Of a stretch of DNA of 15,585 nt, positions 6,212 through 13,326 are shown piece by piece. The position numbers and the translations under genes are program-made. Each line of letters opens with the position of its first letter. Positions within the stretch are counted from its first letter, which is position 1. The notes beneath the pieces were generated by a model, which worked only from the letters and a program-made list of their open reading frames with translations, had not been told where the DNA came from and searched no databases. This stretch comes from Thermotogaceae bacterium (lineage in GTDB: Bacteria; Thermotogota; Thermotogae; Thermotogales; Thermotogaceae): NCBI GenBank assembly GCA_027038385.1, contig JALVXE010000190.1, forward strand, positions 1 to 15,585, written 5' to 3'.

Positions 6212-8750
6212 GGTTTCTCATCGATAACACCGAGTCGTCAAAAGTCACCCCAAACCCGTAGTATACCCCTTTGAAGTTCATGCTCTTTCCAAAGAGTGCC
6301 TTGATCATTACTCCGAAAAGAGAAGGTGTATCCAGTATCGAGAAGAGCTTCGCTGTTAGATCCATCTCAATGCTTCCGAAGTAGTCGAAATTTCCGTTGT
6401 ATCCAACCTCGAAGCCTGGTTTTAGAGATAAGTGCAAACCTCTGAAACTCATCAGATTGAAGATGTTCGTTCTTCTACCGCTATCGAAATCCAAATGAAT
6501 TCCCGCCTGGAGCACGCCGTAAAACATATAGGTTGAATCGTAAATGGAAATGTCTTTAGAGCTGGAAGCCAATCCCTCAGCTGATAAGCTGACGAAATCC
6601 GTCGGAAAGTACGATATCTGTGAAATTGCTTTCCAACTCCTTGAATACAGGTTGTAACTTCCGTACACCCCAAACGCCGTTGCGAACTTGTTCAGATCCA
6701 TGAAATCGTACTCTCCCCAAAGGTTCAGATCACCTGAGTATTCACCTCCTAAGTGGAAGAAGTTCCTCGTAATGAGGTAAGGCATATCATATCCTATATC
6801 GGTTTTCTCTGGAAAGGTGAACGAGATCATCACACCGACGTATATCGGTTTGGTGGTTCCAAGAAACATCCCAGATAGGTTCACAAACGGGTTTGGTGAA
6901 TACCATCCGGATGCGCCGTATACCGAATCTTTGTAGGAAAGCTCCGTACCGACCACGGTGTAATGAGAACCAGCCAGGAAGTTGTAGGAGAACTCATCGA
7001 ACTTTCTGAGTCCGAGCGAAATCGCGGTGTAGGCGTCGTTGTATGAGGTGTAGCCGCTCTTTATACCGATCAAAAGATCGTAGGCCTCAAGCGGGGAGTA
7101 TTCCGATTTGACAGGGTTGTTGAACAGTGCTGGATAGTGATTGTTGAACCTGTCGGGATCTGGCAGGCTCCAATCTGGATCGACATCAACCCTGTTGAAT
7201 GATCCGGTGAGCTTCGTCGATTCATCCACAGTGAAAACCCGTTTCTTACCCTTTTCAACTACCGAGACTTTACACGGAATCCCTTTGGGAACTTCAACTA
7301 AAACTCCTCCTTTTTCCGGGACCACTTTAGCATCCAAACCACCTTTGTTCTCAAAGAGTTCCTTGAGAGCCTCTCCAGCACTCTTCTTTTTGCTAAATAT
7401 GAAGTTCTTGAAATCATCGTAGGTGACTATCTTTCCATCGAACTTTTCTATGTATTCTTTGAGAACCTCGTCAAAATTATCGAACATGCTCGAGAGAGCT
7501 TTGAATGCGAAGTAACCTTTTGCGTAGTTTCTCGGAAAATCCTGATTCAGATACTTCGCTTCTCCTGCCACCTTCCAGTCTATGCCTTCTCTGTGCATCT
7601 CCCTGTAGTAATAAAGGTAATTCTCCCTTATGGACTTAAGTAGGAAGAGCTTTTTCAGATCTTTCGTGAGGATGTCCGGCACATCCGCTTCGTATATGTT
7701 CTCCGTAGCTCCTCTTTCAGATTCGAGTTGTGTTATCGCCGAATATTGCGCGAGGGATTCCGATAGGAAGTTGGTCTTCTCGAAATCCACGGAGGCGCCT
7801 AGTCCAAACCACAGGTGTGCTACTTCATGATAGACGAGGAATTCCTCAAGAGGTGTGGTGAATCCCGGAAGAACGAGATCTGCGGTTGTGAAAGCGTTGT
7901 CTCCAAGTGTTATGACACCAGGAGCCGTCATTCCAAAAAGATGGGAATACGGAGATTGTATGACGTGTATCGTCTTGTAATCCAATTTGCCAAACCTCTT
8001 CGTGTACTTCTGGAGAGCGTGTAGTGTTATGACTCCAATTTTCATCGCTTTGTCTTTCAAACCTTTGAAGAAGTGAACAATAACCGTGTATCCCTTTCCA
8101 TCTATCTCGTAGCTGTCATAATCTTTTAGGAAGGCTATGGGACATCCTATTCCGGTTCCCTCGTGATAAACGACGTTCCACCCCTTGGGAGCCTTTGCCC
8201 TGAGGAAACACGTGTGAGGTGTGTACACGGTGCCGTCGTAGTATTTTCCATCCCTTGCATAGACTTCGAGCGGGTACCATCCAAATCTCCAGAGGCAGAG
8301 TCCGCCGTAGCATCCTTCATCCATTCCACTCTTTGGAAATTTTGTCTTGAACTTTACCTTTATCTCCACCTCCTGATTCGCGGTGACAAGCCTTCCAAGG
8401 TTTACTACGAGAAGCGTCTTATCCTTAGAATACCTTTGATACATGTGAACGAAGCTCTCGGTCGTGGTGAACGACGCGTCTTTTCCATCTACCCACACGT
8501 GTTCTATCTTTATCCATCCTTTATCTTTGCTCTGTGCCAGGCGTGATACGTACGGGTTTCTCTCCGAGTGAAGGTTTGGAAAGAGGTTAAAAAGTGCGAT
8601 GGACGTGGATTCTCTCAGAGGATTCTGCCAATGAACTGTCTCCGTAGCGTCTATGATGAGATCCGTCGAGTTGAAAGACAGGTCTATCATGTAGACAGAG
8701 GCGAAGATGCTCACTGATAACACCGCTACCAAGCCTACGAGAATTCTCAT
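6144..8750 (-). CDS. Secreted M1-type zinc metallopeptidase fused to an outer-membrane beta-barrel
   Basis: This 868-residue protein appears to combine a peptidase and its own outer-membrane anchor. Residues 1-18 form a signal peptide. An N-terminal beta-rich region follows, with four cysteines (147, 152, 181, 203). The catalytic domain (about 240-470) carries HEVAH at 308-312 and Glu331 exactly 18 residues later, the M1/gluzincin zinc site. NYAKG at 408-412 fits the conserved M1 tyrosine region. The GAMEN exopeptidase motif is replaced by GMTAPG (273-278), without glutamate. Residues 475-530 look like a small beta domain. From about 550 to the end, alternating aromatic/hydrophobic strands resemble a beta-barrel, and the chain ends in Phe (LLRLEF), as many outer-membrane proteins do. 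GGGAGG lies 9 bases before the ATG. The protease site is well supported. The barrel is a pattern-based inference, and substrate and role are unknown. Confidence 0.85.
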   Translation of the reverse strand: MRILVGLVAVLSVSIFASVYMIDLSFNSTDLIIDATETVHWQNPLRESTSIALFNLFPNLHSERNPYVSRLAQSKDKGWIKIEHVWVDGKDASFTTTESFVHMYQRYSKDKTLLVVNLGRLVTANQEVEIKVKFKTKFPKSGMDEGCYGGLCLWRFGWYPLEVYARDGKYYDGTVYTPHTCFLRAKAPKGWNVVYHEGTGIGCPIAFLKDYDSYEIDGKGYTVIVHFFKGLKDKAMKIGVITLHALQKYTKRFGKLDYKTIHVIQSPYSHLFGMTAPGVITLGDNAFTTADLVLPGFTTPLEEFLVYHEVAHLWFGLGASVDFEKTNFLSESLAQYSAITQLESERGATENIYEADVPDILTKDLKKLFLLKSIRENYLYYYREMHREGIDWKVAGEAKYLNQDFPRNYAKGYFAFKALSSMFDNFDEVLKEYIEKFDGKIVTYDDFKNFIFSKKKSAGEALKELFENKGGLDAKVVPEKGGVLVEVPKGIPCKVSVVEKGKKRVFTVDESTKLTGSFNRVDVDPDWSLPDPDRFNNHYPALFNNPVKSEYSPLEAYDLLIGIKSGYTSYNDAYTAISLGLRKFDEFSYNFLAGSHYTVVGTELSYKDSVYGASGWYSPNPFVNLSGMFLGTTKPIYVGVMISFTFPEKTDIGYDMPYLITRNFFHLGGEYSGDLNLWGEYDFMDLNKFATAFGVYGSYNLYSRSWKAISQISYFPTDFVSLSAEGLASSSKDISIYDSTYMFYGVLQAGIHLDFDSGRRTNIFNLMSFRGLHLSLKPGFEVGYNGNFDYFGSIEMDLTAKLFSILDTPSLFGVMIKALFGKSMNFKGVYYGFGVTFDDSVLSMRNLNLSFLPSPLLKSRIHLLRLEF

Positions 8751-8863
8751 ATATTCTCCCTCCCGTTCTCTTAGATCTTATCAATGTTATCACATAGCTC
8801 GTGAACAAGTTCTTTGAAAAAAAGGTCAAAAGGTTTGTAGGAATAAAAGGGAGGTGAAGGAAT
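8751..8863. promoter_or_regulatory. Divergent control region with operator-like inverted repeat
   Basis: These 113 bases separate two genes transcribed away from each other and must hold both promoters. An imperfect inverted repeat at 8785-8807 reads TGTTATCAC, seven bases, GTGAACA; its inner arms TCAC/GTGA are perfect. A weak minus-strand promoter can be drawn as TTGTTC (8808-8803) and TTGATA (8784-8779) with an 18-base gap, which would place the repeat over the -35 and spacer. On the plus strand TTGAAA at 8814-8819 is a possible -35, but the -10 is poor. GGGAGGTG at 8850-8857 is the lipoprotein ribosome site. The promoter assignments are weak. Confidence 0.35.
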
Positions 8864-10513
8864 ATGAAGAAGCTTTTCGTTTTGGCACTCGCTTCTATTT
8901 TTTTGATGGTGTTTCTTTCAAGCTGCACGGAAACCACTGCTCAAGCTGGAGAAGAAGCAACGGGTGAATCCACCACAACGACTTCAACGACGGTTGAATC
9001 CTCCACGCTGAGTGTTCCAGTCTATTTAACTGACAAGAAGGTTAGCGGGGTGGAGAGCATCTATGTTGACATAAGTGGGATAAGCTATACGTATGAAGCC
9101 AGTGGTGAGGCTAGTGTGGTTAGTGTATCCACATCTTTGAAGAATGTGGATATGCTATCGCTGTCTGGTACGGAAATGGAATGGTTTGAGATGAGACTTC
9201 CAGAAGGGGCAGAACTGAGGTGGATAGAGTTCGGCATAGACTCAGCTACAGCGGTCGTAGGGGGAGTAGAGGTGTCTGTGGAAGTTCCACATGGAAAGGT
9301 AAAGGTTGTGTACGAAGGAAAATTCGATAAAGGGGAAGAACTCGTACTAGATTTCGATATGTCCCAGTCTCTGGTACGCACAGGCAGGGATATGTACAAA
9401 CTCAAACCGGTGATAAGGCCTTTCAAGAGGAAACATGGTGAGAGAGACATGTACACCATCAGCGGGGAAGTTGAGGGATCAGGTGTCCCACTATCTGGAG
9501 TGATAGTGGCGCTTTTGAAGGAAGGAACGGTTGTGAGGAGCACGTACACGAACAGGGAAGGAGAATTCAAGCTCAGGTGCGTAAAGGAAGGAACATATAC
9601 GCTGAACGTGTACGATATAGACAGCCTTCCGGATGGGTCTGAGCTAACGGACATGGAGGCGTCATACAGCACCATGTTGTACGTGAACGAAGATGTGGAT
9701 CTTGGGGATATAGACATAGAGGAGGCCACGGAGTCCTCTTTCACTGAGAATGCGACGGTCTCCGTTTCATTCACGGATGATCCCAGTGTCGGCCTCGGAG
9801 TAGATCACGTTTACGTACACGTAAATTCTGTGACTTTCCGTTATGAGTACGATGGGAAGTCCATGAATAGCACTGAAGATTTGGGAGAGAAAGGAGATAT
9901 AGACATAATGAAACTCATAGGCGAGAAGTTCGACGCAGCAGCCCTTCCTGTTCCAAGCGGTGCTTACCTAACGGGTGTTGAGGTTGAACTGGGAAAGAGC
10001 GTGGAGATAGTGGTCAACGGGGAAAATTACCAGATCAATTTGAAGGATGATGACAGGGATGTTGAGATAAACTTCGAGAGACCTGTTCAGGTGACGGGAG
10101 ATCTCAGCGTGACACTTGACTTTGACATGATCCAGTCTCTTTTCAAGGATAGCACCGGATATTCCTTCAATCCAGTTATAAAGGGAATGGTGGAAGATCC
10201 GAAGAACCCTCAATACAAAGTAACTGGAAAGGTTTTGGTGAGTTTGGGAGGAGTGACTACCCAGCCAGCACCTGGATTCGTTATCACATTGTTCAGAGGA
10301 GACAAGCTCTTCAGACTGACCCTGACGAAGAGTGATGGAACCTTCAAAGTCTTCAACGTTCCAAATGGTGATTACACCCTGAAGATCTACCAACCACAGA
10401 TCCTCGAGCCTGGCCAGGATATAACGGATCTTCCTCTTCTCAAAAGCGAAGATGTGACGGTTTCATCAACAGATCTGAATTTGGGCAGTATAACCGTGAG
10501 CGTGAGCTTTTAA
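8864..10513 (+). CDS. Lipoprotein with two DUF4382 plus carboxypeptidase-regulatory-like units
   Basis: This 549-residue exported lipoprotein has unknown function. Residues 1-20 form a type II signal peptide and the lipobox LSSC places the lipidated cysteine at 21. A Thr/Ser/Glu-rich linker (22-48) follows. Residues 49-186 match DUF4382: VPVYLTD, VDMLSL, LVLDFDMSQSLV, then YKLKPVIR. Residues 195-285 form a small beta-sandwich like the carboxypeptidase regulatory domain (ISGEVEGSGVPLSGVIVALL, then GEFKLRCVKEGTYTLNVYD). The whole unit is then repeated in diverged form. DUF4382 appears at 297-441 (DIDIMKL, VTLDFDMIQSLF, YSFNPVIKG). The regulatory-like fold is at 450-545 (VTGKVLVSLGG, DGTFKVFNVPNGDYTLKIY). 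The ATG has GGGAGGTG at 8850-8857. Both domain types are common in surface carbohydrate- or protein-binding proteins. Divergent transcription from the peptidase-barrel gene suggests a shared envelope role. Confidence 0.88.
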   Translation: MKKLFVLALASIFLMVFLSSCTETTAQAGEEATGESTTTTSTTVESSTLSVPVYLTDKKVSGVESIYVDISGISYTYEASGEASVVSVSTSLKNVDMLSLSGTEMEWFEMRLPEGAELRWIEFGIDSATAVVGGVEVSVEVPHGKVKVVYEGKFDKGEELVLDFDMSQSLVRTGRDMYKLKPVIRPFKRKHGERDMYTISGEVEGSGVPLSGVIVALLKEGTVVRSTYTNREGEFKLRCVKEGTYTLNVYDIDSLPDGSELTDMEASYSTMLYVNEDVDLGDIDIEEATESSFTENATVSVSFTDDPSVGLGVDHVYVHVNSVTFRYEYDGKSMNSTEDLGEKGDIDIMKLIGEKFDAAALPVPSGAYLTGVEVELGKSVEIVVNGENYQINLKDDDRDVEINFERPVQVTGDLSVTLDFDMIQSLFKDSTGYSFNPVIKGMVEDPKNPQYKVTGKVLVSLGGVTTQPAPGFVITLFRGDKLFRLTLTKSDGTFKVFNVPNGDYTLKIYQPQILEPGQDITDLPLLKSEDVTVSSTDLNLGSITVSVSF

Positions 10514-10637
10514 CACAGGGCCTTTGCTATCCAAACATTTGATTTTCAATGATGGTGCCGAAATTGAAACGTCGCAAAGATCGATCGGTTTCACCAAGGG
10601 AATGCAATATCGGAAGCGAGCTTTAATTTTGGTGATC
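10514..10637. other. Spacer with no recognised gene or clear terminator
   Basis: Between the lipoprotein stop and the tRNA promoter there are about 120 bases. I see an AT-rich inverted repeat, TTTCAAT at 10544-10550 and ATTGAAA at 10563-10569, with a 12-base loop and no T-run after it. A second pair, TCACCAA (10590-10596) and TTGGTGA (10629-10635), has a long loop. Either could weakly end the lipoprotein transcript. A 24-codon frame at 10552-10626 has no ribosome site. Confidence 0.4.
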
Positions 10638-10666
10638 TTGCGAGTGGTGTTCTCGTTTGATATAAT
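10638..10666 (+). promoter_or_regulatory. Near-consensus sigma-70-type promoter of tRNA-Pro
   Basis: TTGCGA at 10638-10643 and a perfect TATAAT at 10661-10666 are separated by exactly 17 bases. Transcription should start around 10672-10674, only 3-5 bases before the mature tRNA 5' end at 10677. This is the best promoter in the window. Confidence 0.85.
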
Positions 10667-10676
10667 GCCTACCTGA

Positions 10677-10752
10677 CAGGGGGTAGTTCAGGTGGAAGAA
10701 CGCCGGAATCGGGGTCCGGAGGTCGCGGGTTCAAATCCCGCCCCCCTGACCA
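10677..10752 (+). tRNA. tRNA-Pro (anticodon CGG)
   Basis: This 76-base gene folds into a full cloverleaf. The acceptor stem is CAGGGGG (10677-10683) paired perfectly with CCCCCTG (10742-10748). The D stem is GTTC (10686-10689) with GAAC (10698-10701). The anticodon stem is CCGGA (10703-10707) with TCCGG (10715-10719), around the loop ATCGGGG. The anticodon CGG at 10710-10712 reads codon CCG, hence proline. The five-base variable loop is 10720-10724. The T stem is GCGGG/CCCGC around TTCAAAT (10730-10736). The discriminator is A, and CCA (10750-10752) is encoded in the DNA. The C1-G72 pair is typical of bacterial tRNA-Pro. It has its own promoter and terminator, so it forms a single-gene unit. 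Confidence 0.97.
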
Positions 10753-10755
10753 TCG

Positions 10756-10780
10756 CCGGGAGCGAAAGCTCCCGGTTTTT
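10756..10780 (+). terminator. Rho-independent terminator of the tRNA-Pro transcript
   Basis: A perfect 8-bp GC-rich stem, CCGGGAGC (10756-10763) and GCTCCCGG (10768-10775), closes on a GAAA tetraloop and is followed by five T residues (10776-10780). The stem begins three bases after the tRNA CCA end, so it terminates the tRNA transcript directly. Confidence 0.93.
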
Positions 10781-10781
10781 C

Positions 10782-10790
10782 TGTTAAAAT
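10782..10790 (+). promoter_or_regulatory. Candidate extended -10 promoter for the glmU operon
   Basis: TGTTAAAAT at 10782-10790 is an extended -10 element directly after the tRNA terminator T-run and 18 bases before the glmU ATG. No good -35 is visible, because that position falls inside the terminator hairpin. It would give a very short leader. The same string precedes lysS. Confidence 0.45.
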
Positions 10791-10808
10791 CACCCTGGAG
10801 GGGATAAT

Positions 10809-12158
10809 ATGAAGGTGCTGATTCTCGCAGCTGGGCTTGGAAAGAGGATGAAATCGAAATACCCCAAGGTTATCCACAAGCTTTCCGGAAAAGAGCTCAT
10901 AAACTGGGTTATAGATACAGCTGGAAAACTTTCGAACGACGTTGCGGTTGTACTCGGACACAAGGCAGAGGTGGTGAGAGAGGTCATCCCCAAATGGGTG
11001 GATGTATTCATTCAAGAGGAACAGCTAGGTACGGCTCACGCCGTCATGAGCGCCAAAAGTTTCATAGATCCGGATGAGGACTTTTTGGTTCTTTATGGGG
11101 ATGTCCCGTTGATAAGTGAAAGGACCCTTGAAGATATGATAGAGATCCACAAGAGAAGTGGAGCCGATGTGACGGTTCTCACAGCCTTCGTGAATGATCC
11201 ATCGGGTTACGGAAGGATAATAAGGGACAGTTCTGGAAATTTTCTGAGGATAGTTGAGGACAGTGATCTGAGAGATGATCAAAGGCCGATAAATGAGATA
11301 AACAGCGGAATATACGTTTTCAAGGGTGGAAAACTTTTGGAAGTCCTTCCAAAGATAAAGAACGACAACGCCCAGGGTGAGTACTACCTGACGGACGCGG
11401 TTTCAATGATGGAAGCTGTCAGCACATACGCGGCCAAAGATCCTATGGAAATAACCGGCGTGAACACGAGAAAACACTTGATCATACTGGAGAGCTACGT
11501 GAGGAAAAGAGTTATCGAGGATCTTTTGAACAGCGGTGTTACGATAATCGATCCAGATACCACCTACATTCACTCCACGGTGAAGGTTGGAAGGGACACG
11601 GTCATACATCCGATGACTTTCATAGAAGGCTACACCACTATCGGAGAGGATTGCGAGATAGGTCCAATGACAAGGATCGTTGACAGCGAGATTGGAAACG
11701 GTTCAAGGGTCATCAGGAGTGAAGTCTACATGGCGTTCATAGGAGAAGGCGTTTCTGTGGGACCGTATTCGAGGCTGAGGGAGGGGAGTGTTCTCAGAGA
11801 AGGTGTGAGGATAGGTAATTTCGTTGAGGTTAAGAAGTCGACTTTGGGGAAAAAAGTCGCCGCGCAGCATCTGACTTACATAGGCGATGCGCACATCGGT
11901 GAAAGGACAAACATAGGGGCGGGGACGATAACCTGCAACTACGACGGTTTCAAGAAAAGTCCGACTTTCATAGGAAGCGACGTTTTCATTGGAAGCGATA
12001 CGGAACTTGTCGCACCCGTCCGTGTCGAAGACGATGCTTTGATAGGTGCTGGATCTGTGATAACGAGAGATGTTCCCAAAGGATCTCTGGCTCTCGGAAG
12101 GGCAAGACAAGTTGTGAAGGAAGGCTGGGTTTACGAGAAGAGGAGGAAGAAAAAGTGA
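10809..12158 (+). CDS. glmU: Bifunctional GlmU: glucosamine-1-phosphate acetyltransferase / UDP-GlcNAc pyrophosphorylase
   Basis: GlmU makes UDP-N-acetylglucosamine, the precursor of peptidoglycan, by acetylating GlcN-1-P and then coupling it to UTP. The N-terminal uridyltransferase domain (1-225) starts with the nucleotide-binding loop LILAAGLGKRMKSKYPK (4-20). It includes QLGTAHAV (72-79) and the metal-binding aspartate 98 in YGDVP. The C-terminal left-handed beta-helix acetyltransferase (about 245-449) contains GNFVEVKKS, the catalytic His354 in AAQHLTYIGD, and NIGAGTITCNYDG (368-380). At 449 residues the length is standard. GGAGGGG at 10797-10803 lies 5 bases before the ATG. The last residues are a lysine/arginine-rich tail. 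This gene starts the operon that runs to the right edge, and its TGA overlaps the yicC GTG. Confidence 0.97.
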   Translation: MKVLILAAGLGKRMKSKYPKVIHKLSGKELINWVIDTAGKLSNDVAVVLGHKAEVVREVIPKWVDVFIQEEQLGTAHAVMSAKSFIDPDEDFLVLYGDVPLISERTLEDMIEIHKRSGADVTVLTAFVNDPSGYGRIIRDSSGNFLRIVEDSDLRDDQRPINEINSGIYVFKGGKLLEVLPKIKNDNAQGEYYLTDAVSMMEAVSTYAAKDPMEITGVNTRKHLIILESYVRKRVIEDLLNSGVTIIDPDTTYIHSTVKVGRDTVIHPMTFIEGYTTIGEDCEIGPMTRIVDSEIGNGSRVIRSEVYMAFIGEGVSVGPYSRLREGSVLREGVRIGNFVEVKKSTLGKKVAAQHLTYIGDAHIGERTNIGAGTITCNYDGFKKSPTFIGSDVFIGSDTELVAPVRVEDDALIGAGSVITRDVPKGSLALGRARQVVKEGWVYEKRRKKK

Positions 12159-13027
12159 GAAGCATGACGGGATACTCAAAGGTGGTGGAGATAAAAAACG
12201 GTGTTGAAATTTCCGTTGAGATCAAAACTTTGAATTCAAAGTACCTTTCGATATCCATATCCTCTCCGTCTTACCTCTCTGAATGTGAGATGAAGATGAA
12301 CGATGTGATCGGTGATCAGATAAAGCGTGGTAAGGTCAGTGTGAAGGTTTACGTGAAGTTCGTAGAGCCTCCGAAGATCAGTTTGGATTTCGCAACAGCC
12401 CAAGCTTATCATTCGGCTCTCGAAGATCTGGCCTCCAAGCTTGGAATCCCGGAACCGGTTGGAATAGACGATCTTCTGAGGTTCAAGGAGATCCTCAGGT
12501 TCGACCTAGAGGACGATCAGGTCAAAAGGATCTGTGAAGATGTTGTAGGTGTCCTCAAAAAAGCCGTTTCTGAGTTGGTAAGAGAGAGGGGCATAGAGGG
12601 TGAAAAGCTGAAGAAGGTTCTTGAGAATCTCTTGAGTGGTATAGAATCAGATGTGATGGAGATATCCAAGAGGTCTGAGGACTTGCTGGATTACTACTCT
12701 AAGGCTTTGAAAGAAAACGTGGAGAGGATAGTTCCAGACGATGTGATAGTGGACAAGAACGTTTTGGAGACCGCGATAGCCGTTCTCGCCGAGAGAGCGG
12801 ATATAAGGGAAGAAGTGGATAGATTGAAGAGCCACGTGGAGAGGGCTAAAGAGCTCCTCAAAAAGGAGGGGTCTGTTGGTCCAAACCTTGATTTCCTGGC
12901 TCAGGAGATGCTCAGGGAGTTCAACACCATTCTTTCGAAGTCTAAGATGGTCGAGATAACGGATAAGGCTCTTGATGGAAAGGTTCTTGTGAACTCCCTG
13001 AGAGAGCAGGTGCAGAACATAGAATAG
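12155..13027 (+). CDS. yicC: YicC/YloC-family endoribonuclease
   Basis: YicC proteins are endoribonucleases; the E. coli member acts in turnover of the small RNA RyhB. The N-terminal YicC domain begins MRSMTGYSKV and includes VEIKTLNSKYL (21-31), with a beta-rich first 150 residues. A helical middle follows. The C-terminal DUF1732 block carries the conserved ERADIREEVDRLKSH, NLDFLAQEMLREFNTI and the family-typical ending REQVQNIE. At 290 residues the length is normal. The GTG at 12155 is chosen because AGGAGG at 12141-12146 is well placed and the resulting N-terminus matches E. coli YicC (which begins MIRSMT). The ATG at 12164 would be too far from that site. The gene lies directly before remA and gmk, the order known from Firmicutes. 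Confidence 0.94.
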   Translation: MRSMTGYSKVVEIKNGVEISVEIKTLNSKYLSISISSPSYLSECEMKMNDVIGDQIKRGKVSVKVYVKFVEPPKISLDFATAQAYHSALEDLASKLGIPEPVGIDDLLRFKEILRFDLEDDQVKRICEDVVGVLKKAVSELVRERGIEGEKLKKVLENLLSGIESDVMEISKRSEDLLDYYSKALKENVERIVPDDVIVDKNVLETAIAVLAERADIREEVDRLKSHVERAKELLKKEGSVGPNLDFLAQEMLREFNTILSKSKMVEITDKALDGKVLVNSLREQVQNIE

Positions 13028-13038
13028 GGGGGATGGGT

Positions 13039-13326
13039 GTGTATGGTCTCATAAACATAGGTTTTGGAAATGTGATATCTGGAGACAGGGTAATAGCCAT
13101 CGTTAACCCAGAGAGTTCCCCGGTGAAGAGGATGAAAGACGAGGCGAAAGCTTCCGGAAAGCTCATAGACGCCACTTACGGAAGGAAGACAAGGGCAATA
13201 CTCATAACCGACAGCAACCACGTGATACTGAGTGCGCTCCAGCCGGAGACGATAGCTCAGAGGTTCAAGAACTCCATGTACGAGATAGAGGAGATACTGG
13301 AGAAGATCAGGAGAGGGGTAAAATGA
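13039..13326 (+). CDS. remA: RemA-like DNA-binding protein (DUF370)
   Basis: This small protein matches RemA, the ring-forming DNA-binding regulator first described for biofilm matrix and osmoprotectant genes in Bacillus subtilis. Nearly the whole chain is the family domain. It contains INIGFGNVISGDRVIAIV, PESSPVKRMKDEA, GKLIDATYGRKTRAILITDS, NHVILSALQPETIAQRF, then a short helical tail. I prefer the GTG at 13039 (95 residues, beginning MYGLINIGFG) because GGGGGG at 13027-13032 sits six bases before it. The ATG at 13033 directly abuts that run and would be poorly initiated; using it adds two residues. The stop overlaps the gmk ATG. What RemA controls in a thermophile without the Bacillus matrix genes is unknown. 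Confidence 0.93.
   Translation: MYGLINIGFGNVISGDRVIAIVNPESSPVKRMKDEAKASGKLIDATYGRKTRAILITDSNHVILSALQPETIAQRFKNSMYEIEEILEKIRRGVK

Noticed and set aside
9085..9774. 229-codon open frame on the minus strand inside the lipoprotein gene
   Set aside because: It is Ser/Thr/Pro-rich nonsense-like sequence antisense to a well-supported DUF4382 protein, with no ribosome site or recognisable domain.
10590..10635. TCACCAA/TTGGTGA inverted repeat considered as a terminator or riboswitch
   Set aside because: Only seven base pairs with a 32-base loop, no T-run, and no conserved riboswitch sequence that I recognise.
10731..11015. Minus-strand frame overlapping the tRNA-Pro 3' end and glmU start
   Set aside because: It would run through a terminator hairpin and a tRNA gene and has no supported start; both features on the plus strand are far better supported.
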